From positions 1-11,173 of the forward strand of contig JANDJZ010001359.1 in the NCBI GenBank assembly GCA_027943245.1: DNA of 11,173 bases, in the 5' to 3' direction. Position 1 is the first letter of the stretch. Every line of letters starts with the position of its first letter. Below, piece by piece: positions 1-7,154 of the stretch. The position numbers and the translations under genes were made by a program. The notes under the pieces were generated by a model that was not told the origin of the DNA, searched no databases, and saw nothing but the letters and a program-made list of their open reading frames with translations. This DNA is from Acanthamoeba sp. SK_2022b. Its lineage: Eukaryota > Discosea > Longamoebia > Acanthamoebidae.

Positions 1-77
1 ATCGACCGCGTAGTGAGCCAACAACAACAACAACGTTGTGAACACAGCGAGAGAGAGAGAGAGAGAGAAAGCGTTAC

Positions 78-928
78 TCCAGGGGCACGACGAGGTAGTG
101 CTGCGTGGCGTTGACGTTGGTCAGCGCGTCGCTCTTGTCCACCGCGTCCACCAGCGTGTAGTCCTCCCTTATGAGCCCTTCCTGCACGTGCACCGCCTTC
201 TTAAGAAGCGCCGGTACGCCGAACACGCAGCAGCTTGATGGAGGAGGAGAGAGAGAGAGAAAGAGAGAGAGAGGAGAGGAGGGGAGACGGCGTGTACAAT
301 GGGGATGGTCGAGGGGATGGTGGCGGAGAAGAGCAGCGTCTGCCTTTGATCGGGCGGGGGGAGGAAGGCCAGTATCTCGCCCACCTCCTGCTTGAACGTC
401 GTCTGCATCAACGTGTCGGCTGAAGAACGCAACACGTCCAATTAATTGGGAGTGGAGGAGAGAGAGAGAGAGAGACAGGTCTCAGTCGACGTCGAGCGCG
501 CGCTCTGTGTTGGTGTTGTGTTTTTGTGTCGACACAAAAAAGGGCACCTTCGTCGAGGATGAGCATGCGGAGGTTGGCCAGGCGCGTGGGCAGCATGTCG
601 TCCTTCTTCAAGTGGTCCAGCAGCCGGCCGACCGTGCAGACCTGGTGGGGCCGTCCTCGCCATCAGCACCAGCCCTCCCCCTCCCCGGCGTGGTTGGAAC
701 AGGAAAGGCAGCGGTAGTAGAAGTAGTGGAAGGAGGAGGAGAGGTGGTGGTGCCATGATGTGGATGGCGGGGGCCTCCTGCATCTCCTGCCGCTCGGCGA
801 TGAAGTCGCGGCCGCCCATGACGCACCCGACCTTGACGTCGCCTCGCGGGCCGCCGGCCAGCACCCACGCCTCCTTCACGATCTGCATCGCTGTGGCCGG
901 CGTGGTCAACGCTCATCCCACATCACAT

Positions 929-980
<52 letters not shown>

Positions 981-1653
981 GCGGCCACCGCAGCGCTACG
1001 CTGAAAGGGAGGTACCAAGCTCGCGAGTGGGGGAGATGATGAGGACGCTGATGGCGCGCTGGGTGGGCTCGACGCCGCCCCGCCTCAGCAGCTCGATGGC
1101 GGGCACCAGGAAGGCCAGAGTCTTGCCCGTGCCCGTCTTGCCCGCCACCAGCCCGTCCCTTCCTACACGGGTTCGTACGAGGCAAGTGGAAATCGTGGTT
1201 TGTTGTTGGCACCTACGTACGTCTTTTGCTGCTACGTGGAGAGAGCGAATGCACCTTGAAGAAGGACTGGAAGGGAGGCACGTTGCACGCGAGTCATGTG
1301 CTTGAACCCGGCCTCCTGAAACGCCCCACCAGATTAAAAGTGAAGGAATAACATAAATAAATAAATAAATAAATAATAAATAATAGGAAACCACGGTAAT
1401 GCTGGAGGAGTACGTGGAGGTGGCGGAGGGTGAGCGGTCCCAGGCCGGTTTCATCTTCGAAGCGTGCGTCAGTGAGAAACTGGGCCTTGTCCTCCTGCGG
1501 CGGATCGGCAGCTCGCTCTTCCTCTGTGCGTTGCTTCTTGACTGTCGTGCCGGAGGGCACCTCGCTTCCCGGTGCCGCCTCTTCCTTCACTTCATCAGAA
1601 GAGGGCAGGGGTCGCTTGCCCAGCGCCGTGGTGGGCTCCGCGTCCTTCTCCAT
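78..1653 (-). CDS. DEAD-box ATP-dependent RNA helicase, N-terminal part (3' end outside window)
   Basis: RNA-dependent ATPase that would unwind or remodel RNA duplexes. Deduced exons: 1653-1414, 1315-1255, 1162-1016, 890-754, 641-548, 419-298 and 199-78; a GTAACG donor at 77 starts an intron running out of the window. All junctions keep phase. About 307 residues are visible. An acidic, lysine-containing leader (residues 1-65) precedes the Q-motif region (GFKHMTRVQ), Walker A (GKTGTGKT), motif Ia (SPTRELA, rebuilt across an intron), the GG motif (MGGRD), motif Ib (CTVGR, normally TPGR), Walker B (LILDEAD, also rebuilt across an intron) and motif III (LLFSAT). The C-terminal RecA lobe is missing. 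The sequence resembles the Mss116 / plant RH25-26-31 branch, which is an inference from recalled family features. The start ATG is the first in frame and lies 81 bases past the preceding gene's stop. Odd points: the 753 donor reads GC rather than GT, and the 298/199 junction is less certain than the rest. Confidence 0.88.
932..979. repeat. (CA)24 dinucleotide microsatellite
   Basis: Twenty-four uninterrupted CA units lie in the intron (1015-891) between helicase motifs Ia and GG. The transcript reads (TG)24 upstream of the CACAG acceptor. The tract is likely to vary in length between strains. Confidence 0.95.
1353..1384. repeat. TAAA/TAA tetranucleotide-like microsatellite
   Basis: AAATAAATAAATAAATAA units, degenerating to TAA at the end, lie in helicase intron 1 (1413-1316). 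On the transcribed strand they read as a U-rich tract upstream of the TTTCAG acceptor. Confidence 0.85.
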
Positions 1654-1734
1654 GCTTGCACTAAACTAAAAGATATCAAAGAAAATACATTTCCTAATTA
1701 CAGACAAAAGAAAAACAATTTCCATGGCGTTTCT

Positions 1735-4700
1735 TCAAAAGAGGTTTGTCTTGTTGGGCGAGAGCAAGCCGCGACCCAGCAGCTGCTCGCGCAGGCTCAC
1801 CTTGGGCTTGGCCGGCGTCGAAGGCGCCGCTACAGGTACATGCTGTCCTTCGCCTGCTGCCGGCAACGCCGTCGCTCTCGGAGATGGTGGTCGCGGCGGC
1901 GGTGCACTCGTGGTCGTTGGCGTCGTGCTTGTTGGCGTGGTGGCCGTCGCAGTGCGCGACACATAGAAGCCCAGCAGGTCGTCGTCGTCGTGACCGTCAA
2001 CCCCTGCCTTGGCTTCGGTCCTCGTTCGTCGGGGCAGGGGCAGGGGCAGGGGCTCGTCCCACGACGGCGGCGGCGATGGCGTGGTCGTCGTGCCGGCGAC
2101 GACGACCGCCGAGTGCAGGTCGTCCCACGAAGGCGGCGGCGTGGTCGTGGCAACTGTGGAGGCCGACGGCGGGTCCTCCCACGAGGGCAGCGACGACGTC
2201 GTGATGCTGGTCGTGGCCGCGGTGCTGCCCGCCGAAAGCGAGAGCGAGGGCCACGGCACGCCGGCCTCGTCGTCATCGTCATCGTCTCGCTCGCGGGCGG
2301 TGGCAGCGACGTGTGCCCCGGTCTTCCTTCTTCGCAGGAGCGGCTCTTCGTCGGCTTCATCGCTGCCGCCGCCGCCGCCGTTGTCATCGAGGTCGAAGCG
2401 CGGCCTGGCTTTGCCGGCGTCGAACGGCTCGCGCTTCGCCGACGTGTGGTGGAGCGGCGCGTCCCGCTTGCGCTTGCCGCTGCTCAGCGTGGCGGCGTGA
2501 GAGGGAATCGAGTCCCCGTCGAGTTCATCCTCCTCCTCCTCCTCTTCCTGTCGACACGGCTGAGCGCTTGAACGCGTGGCCAATCAACAAGGAGGAGGAA
2601 GGGCCGATGCGTACCATCTTGGCCAGCGAGAGCAACAGGTCCTCCGTGGGCGACTCGGGCTCCTCCTGCTTGACGGCCGCCGCTGGCGGCGCCTTGCCTC
2701 TGGCCTTTTTGCCGGGCGTCTCCCCCGCGCCAGCTGCCGCCTCCTTGGCGGTCGTCGACCTCTTCTTTGCCGGCGTCTTTGGCTCGTCGCCCTCGCCCTC
2801 GCCCAGCTTCGGCATGCGCGGCTTGCTGCAGGGCGAGCTCCGATTGGTGAGAGGGAGAGGGGGGGGGGGAGCCACTACACGAGACAAGCATGATGTGTCG
2901 ACATGATTTGGCAACGCACGTTGGCTTGGGGGCTCCCGGCGACATCCAGCCGGGCAGCCGCCGGCGCGGAGAGAGGGCCGACGGGGAGTCGGTCATCGGA
3001 GCAGTGGGCGTGGTGGGCGTCCGCAGGAGATTGGCCGACGTCGGCCGTTGCTTGTCCCGCGGCAGGGGCGTCACGGGCGCCGAGTCGGTCGGCGCGAGGA
3101 TCGTCGGGATCGCAGGCGTGGCCACGACAGCAGCGCTCTCCTTTTAAGGTCACACGGCACGCGTATACACGCATGAGACCCAAACAAACTCGAAACTCTT
3201 CCTCCCATGCAACGACAGCGTTGCGGTTTGGGGGGGGGGGAGCAGCAAATCACAGATCGGCACCGTGATGAGTGGCTCGCGTTCGTTCTTCACCACCGGG
3301 AGCACGACGCCGTGCATCAACACCTCGTCGATCGTCTCGCTGCGGTCCCCTGCAAGCGTTGTCCGAAGCTGGTCAGCAACGCTGATTGGGGGGGGGGTGA
3401 GGGTGAGGGAGTCGTACGCGCTGCTATCTCGTGCCGGGCGGTGGTGGCACAGAGCGGGGGAGGGGGGGAGGCGGCGTGCTTGGTCGATGAGGACGCGTCC
3501 TGCTCGACCGAATTGAGGAAGGCCGGCCTGGCCGTCGGCTCCCGGGAGTGCATGCGCCTGGCCAGGCACACCCATTCTTGTGTCACACGGGCACAGTGGG
3601 GGGAGCGGGCCTGCGTGCGGCGCTGGCGTACACTTTGCTCTGGATCAGCCAACCGGAGGCGTTGAAGAAGTGCTCGCCGGAGATCTGCGTGACGTAGGGT
3701 CTGGCCGCCACCGCCACCGGCGAGCTGTCCCGCACCACGAACAGACTCTCCGGCAGGGCCAGCCTATGTCTCTCCTGCAGCCTATAATAGATTTTTTGTG
3801 AATTTTATTATTATTATTATTTATTATTTATTATTTCTTCTGCTCGGCGCGTGGGATGAGCTAGCACGACGAGGAGAACACCGTACCAAGCGACAAAGCC
3901 GGGAGAGGGCGGCTTGACAAAGGTCGAGCGGATGCTCGATCGTCGCGGCAGGTAGAGGTAGTACACGGCCACCGACAGCTTGCCCAGCTCGTCCATCAGC
4001 CTCCTACGGAATCGCGCAAACTGCACCTCACACTGCCGTTGCCCCCCCTCCCCACTCAATTCCTCTGCACGTGTGCATGCTTGCCTGCCTGCGTGCCTGC
4101 CTCGGTGGCCCCTGGTACCTGTGTGGGGTCGAGGAGGTGGACCTCGGCGGGGAGGATGCTGGCCTCGTTCATGACCACGACGATCCGGGCCCCGGGGTAG
4201 TTGTCCCGGAACTCGCTCAAGACCTGCTCGGCGTCGTCGTGCAGCCTCACCCAGTCCCCGTCTGTGCGATGGACCCGAGGATGAGTTATGCGGAGAATGC
4301 GGTCAGATCAGAGTCCGGGCGAGTGGGCGGCTGGACCTGGCAGCGTCCCGCCGAAGAAGGCGTCGGACAAGCGCTCGGCGTTGAGTTGGTACAGGGCCTC
4401 GGCGTCGATCAGCAGTCCCTGCGCGTTCGGCGATGTTGTCCCCGGCTCGCCAGTTGAGTTGGCGCGCAATTGATCGGGGAAGAGAGGGGGGGGGGGCACA
4501 GGGAGGTGCACCTTCCTATCAAAGGGCGTGCTGCTGTACGATCGGAGGGAGCACTCCACGACTTTGACTTCGTCGTAGCCCTCGCTCTGCGGTGTTTGTT
4601 GCGGGATGAGTGACGAGATCCGCGACCCAGACAACGCACGCGGTGAGGGGGGGAGGAGCATGAAGAGAGGGAGAGAGAAAGTACGGCGTCTGGTGGATCG

Positions 4701-5582
4701 GCGTCGGCCACCCAATTGTCCCAGACCTCCGAGTCCACAACGTGGATGCGCTGGTCCTCGCCACCGCGCTCCTCTGTGCGTAATTCCACCGCCGATCAGC
4801 TAAAGAAAACCGGCGCAACTCCAAACGTGCGAGCGGCCTCTTCGTACCTTTGGCCGCTAGAGAGGCCGCCCGAGCCCACTCGTTTTGCCACTGTGCCCGC
4901 GTCGTTGTCATGTGCGTGTGTGCGTGTGTATGTGTTGTGTGTGTATGAGAAAGAGAGAACGGCGATCTATTGAACGGGGCCGAACGCGATCGTACCTGAC
5001 ACTGCAGCACGTCTCCCAGCGGCTTGAAGTAGACGCACGTCACGCGGCACATGGCTAACCGACTTCGCAGGGCTGTACAGACGTGAGCACAAGAACCGAT
5101 TAGACAGCGGCGCAATTGCAGGGACTCACATGCGAGCGAACCTCGAATGTAGGATGCTCGCGTGGCCTTCTTGCTGTTGGTATCGTCTGTTGTGGTTGTT
5201 GTTGAGGATGGCGATGATGATGCATGGATGCATGGATGCATGAGGTAAGCGAGCAGGAGAACACTCGAAAAGGGGCTTAACGTAAGTGGCCGTACCGATG
5301 ACCACGCTATTTCCGCTCTGCAGGTGCGACATGGCCATGTTCACCACCCGGTGGAGGGACATGTGTGGCTGCGCGCGGAAGGTGTCCTCGGCCGAGACGC
5401 GGACGTGGGTGGCCTTGAGCTGGTTCTCGAAGTACCTCGTCTTCCCCTAAACCACCAATTAAATCAGTAAATCCTTTTTTTTTTTAAAAAAAAATGCACG
5501 CATGTAGTGCGAGGGGTTGAACCGAATGGGGAGGGCCGTAGAAAAGGATCAGTTCGAGGCCAGCGGGAGCTGCCCAGTCCAT
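1735..5582 (-). CDS. PNKP-like P-loop kinase fused to a degenerate HAD phosphatase-like domain, with long disordered tail
   Basis: Probable nucleic-acid end kinase of the polynucleotide kinase family. Deduced exons: 5582-5523, 5446-5296, 5186-5130, 5072-4996, 4890-4848, 4773-4685, 4586-4512, 4418-4337, 4261-4119, 4020-3887, 3781-~3634, ~3557-3418, ~3381-3264, 3140-2920, 2825-2615 and 2547-1735, giving about 850 residues. The first junction builds Walker A, GPPHSGKT (residues 16-23). The second builds VVIDDTN (68-74), followed by R and YI, as in PNKP kinases; WQNEWAR (116-122) fits the lid. A linker (SEGYDEVKVV, 160-169) leads to a HAD-like fold: LLIDAEAL (186-193, in the DxDGT position), VVVMNEAS (239-246), VKPPSPG (294-300), SLFVVRDSSPV (316-326) and an FF ending near 343. 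The last ~410 residues are Pro, Ser, Thr and acidic rich, with basic patches. Kinase-then-phosphatase order matches phage T4 Pnkp, not animal PNKP. The frame through 3260-3640 is uncertain. Kinase assignment is firm; substrate is inferred. Confidence 0.8.
3804..3837. repeat. TTA/TTTA microsatellite
   Basis: A run of ATT and ATTT units lies within the intron 3886-3782 of the PNKP-like gene. It is AT-rich against a GC-rich background and sits upstream of the TATAG acceptor. Confidence 0.85.
5220..5243. repeat. Three tandem ATGCATGR octamers
   Basis: ATGCATGG, ATGCATGG and ATGCATGA follow each other without spacing, in the intron 5295-5187 of the PNKP-like gene. Each unit contains the palindrome ATGCAT. 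Confidence 0.85.
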
Positions 5583-5617
5583 ATTATTGCATAAAAGTCG
5601 ATCAATTCGCGTTCGAG

Positions 5618-5630
5618 TTTTGGCGCCAAA
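5618..5630. promoter_or_regulatory. Perfect E2F/DP-type binding site upstream of the PNKP-like gene
   Basis: The sequence TTTTGGCGCCAAA contains the canonical E2F core (TTTGGCGC) on both strands, so it is nearly palindromic. It lies 36 bases upstream of the PNKP-like ATG on the minus strand, inside the 230-base spacer shared with the 3' end of the EF-hand gene. E2F/DP sites control S-phase and DNA-repair genes in animals, plants and many protists; that this one is used is inferred. Confidence 0.5.
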
Positions 5631-5714
5631 CCGCAACCAAGAAAAAATGTCCTTGGAAATCTGAAGAGAAACAACTTCACCAGACTGACTGAGTCCTGCC
5701 CAGACACCACCCGC

Positions 5715-5738
5715 GCTCTCTCTCTCTCTCTCTCTCTC
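5715..5738. repeat. (CT)12 microsatellite
   Basis: An uninterrupted CT run lies in the spacer upstream of the PNKP-like gene; on that gene's strand it is a GA run. Similar GA runs lie in helicase introns at about 247-276, 457-475 and 49-69, where they act as pyrimidine tracts on the minus strand. Confidence 0.9.
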
Positions 5739-5812
5739 GGTTCACCGCGCCTAATTGTTCAATCAACCTCCTTCTTTCTTGATCAGAAATGGAGCCACAG
5801 GCAGGGTGTCCT

Positions 5813-6484
5813 TCAATGATTCAGGATCATCGTCTCGAATTCTTGAAAAGTGATCTCGCCGTCACCGCGCACGCCCGCTGTTCGCATCATGTCGTCCACC
5901 TCCTCGTGCGTGAGCGGCGTGTCCCCAAGTTTCGTCATCACTTCTCTGTGTCAAAAGGCATGCCAGAGTCAGCAACAACATCCAGCCTGGAGGAATCAGT
6001 GATAAGGTGCAAGAAGCACCTGAAGTCGGCCGCAGAGATGACATCTCTGCCCTTTTTGAACAGCTTCCAGGCGTTGCGAAGGGCCTCCTCCTCGCTACTG
6101 AGTGACGTTTGCTTCTGCATGAGCTGCACGAACTCGTCTAGGTGAAGATAGTGGGTGAGTGGACTCACTGAACACCAGGTGCGCCAATGCAACGTGCGCG
6201 GGTACCACAGTCTATGTAGCCGTTGTGATCGGTGTCCACCTCGTTCATCATCTCCTCAAGCTCCTTTTTGTTCGGGTTCTGGCCCATGGACTTCATGACG
6301 TCCTCCAACCTGGTGTTGGACATTATGAATAAAATTATTTATTCAAAAAAAAATACAAATGAAGCAGAAGGACAACGTACTCTGCTACAGTGATGGTGCC
6401 GTCGCCGTCCTTATCGAAGAGGGAAAACATTTCCTTGAGCTGATCCAAAGTGGCCACGCCCCCTTGGGCGGCTCGTTCCTCCAT
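5813..6484 (-). CDS. Calmodulin-like EF-hand protein, Ca2+ sites retained only in the N-lobe
   Basis: Calcium-sensor protein of 152 residues, close to calmodulin and troponin C length. Exons: 6484-6381, 6309-6206, 6137-6020 and 5945-5813; phases agree (2, 1, 2) and the stop is TGA at 5815-5813. EF1 has an ideal loop, DKDGDGTITVAE (residues 24-35). EF2, DTDHNGYIDCDE, is also ideal, but only when the GTACCC donor after 6206 is used; the alternative donor three bases upstream would drop one loop residue. EF3 (around KKGRDVISAAD) has no acidic ligands at positions 1, 3 or 5. EF4 (GVRGDGEITFQE) keeps positions 5, 6 and 12 but has Gly and Arg at 1 and 3. Two functional and two structural EF-hands are therefore expected. 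The partner is unknown. Myosin light chain, centrin-like or other CaM-like roles are possible, and nothing here distinguishes them. Confidence 0.9.
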
Positions 6485-6522
6485 CTTACGAAAAGATAAT
6501 CCCAAAGCTGAAAAACAGAATT

Positions 6523-6936
6523 ATGAAGTCTGCGCAATTACTTTTGGAAACGCAACTGCATTTGGCCAAACTTCCCTCCCTGTTTCCCCAAGCCACCAAA
6601 CCAGGACGCAGCGTGGAGCTCCTGGATTCAGCGCAAGCGACCAGACGGGGCCAAGGAGCTGGTTTGTTCGTTCTCATGGACTTGAATAAGTGCTGCGGAG
6701 AGGGTCGTGGCCCGGAAGCTTCTCTCCACATGCCTCTCGTACCAACCTTGCTCCTTGCCGCTGGCGTCCTATTAATCGTCGCTGTGTGGCACAACCGGCA
6801 CTCCCACTCCCACGGTCCCTTCTCGAATTCCATTCGAGCTGAGCTTGCTGTCAAGGTACCTTTCCGCACCAGAACCCGACCTCCGAAGGGGCATATGGCC
6901 AGCCGCAGTAATACGATGTATTTATTATTTATTTGA
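6523..6936 (+). CDS. Possible small membrane protein ORF (uncertain)
   Basis: A 137-codon open frame starts 39 bases from the divergent EF-hand start. Its central part, PLVPTLLLAAGVLLIVAVW (around residues 67-85), would make a good single transmembrane helix, followed by a His/Ser-rich HNRHSHSH stretch. A shorter start at ATG 6676, or at 6730 directly before the hydrophobic segment, is possible. A GTACCT sequence at 6857 could be a splice donor, in which case the coding end differs. I do not recognise the protein. An overlapping 187-codon frame on the other strand shows that open frames occur by chance here, so the call is weak. Confidence 0.25.
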   Translation: MKSAQLLLETQLHLAKLPSLFPQATKPGRSVELLDSAQATRRGQGAGLFVLMDLNKCCGEGRGPEASLHMPLVPTLLLAAGVLLIVAVWHNRHSHSHGPFSNSIRAELAVKVPFRTRTRPPKGHMASRSNTMYLLFI

Positions 6937-6992
6937 TTATCTTCCCATCCATTTCTTGCATCAATCAAAATATTAGCGTGCTTGGTTTTTGT

Positions 6993-7016
6993 CCGGCTTT
7001 TACAAGAAAAAGCCGG
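6993..7016. repeat. Perfect 9-bp inverted repeat (hairpin), 6-base loop
   Basis: CCGGCTTTT (6993-7001) and AAAAGCCGG (7008-7016) are perfect reverse complements around a 6-base loop. The hairpin sits about 140 bases upstream of the CFP1-like ATG. It may be a leader structure, a 3'-end signal for an upstream transcript, or chance. Confidence 0.5.
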
Positions 7017-7154
7017 CAAGGCCAAGGAATCTGCCCCGCTGCATTTCATTCACAACGAGGCGCCACGCAGACAGCCACAAATCATCTTCCAGAATTCGCC
7101 TTTTTACTCAAGCTCTTCTCTCTTACGCAGTAAAGAGACGAACCAGGGACAGAG

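Larger units (their letters stand above)
5583..5812. other. Spacer: PNKP-like promoter region and EF-hand gene 3' end
   Basis: This short tail-to-head spacer must hold the 3' UTR of the EF-hand gene and the promoter of the PNKP-like gene, both on the minus strand. It contains the E2F-like site at 5618-5630 and a CT/GA microsatellite at 5715-5738. No AATAAA was seen for the EF-hand transcript on the minus strand. Confidence 0.6.
6485..7154. other. Divergent spacer between EF-hand and CFP1-like genes
   Basis: About 670 bases separate two divergently transcribed genes, so both promoters should lie here. Composition is more AT-rich at 6900-6990. The stretch holds an uncertain plus-strand ORF (6523-6936), a perfect 9-bp hairpin at 6993-7016, a 7-bp inverted repeat with a 3-base loop at 6822-6838, and a pyrimidine run ending in CTTACGCAG at 7122-7130. 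That run could be the 3' splice site of an intron in the 5' leader of the CFP1-like gene. No convincing TATA box was identified. Confidence 0.5.

Noticed and set aside
754..890. Extension of helicase exon 4 through a Pro/Leu run to a GTTCCA donor
   Set aside because: It would insert a proline/leucine tract inside the conserved region before the TPGR-like motif; the GC donor gives a family-like join.
1399..2571. 390-codon plus-strand open frame
   Set aside because: It is antisense to the helicase first exon and the kinase-gene tail; it is an Arg/Ala/Gly-rich shadow of GC-rich coding sequence with no domain.
4519..5241. 240-codon minus-strand open frame
   Set aside because: It reads through several deduced introns of the kinase gene; only segments in the chosen phases match the family.
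5130..5446. Alba-like nucleic-acid-binding domain in the PNKP-like protein
   Set aside because: First impression from the VRVS and VNMA segments; once exons were joined in phase, Walker A and VVIDDTN showed a P-loop kinase instead.
6206..6209. EF-hand exon 2 ending at the upstream GTGGTA donor
   Set aside because: It gives IDYEF and shortens EF2 by one residue; the GTACCC donor gives the full 12-residue loop.
6486..7049. 187-codon minus-strand open frame in the divergent spacer
   Set aside because: No recognisable domain, and it would lie directly upstream of the EF-hand start on the same strand, taking its promoter.
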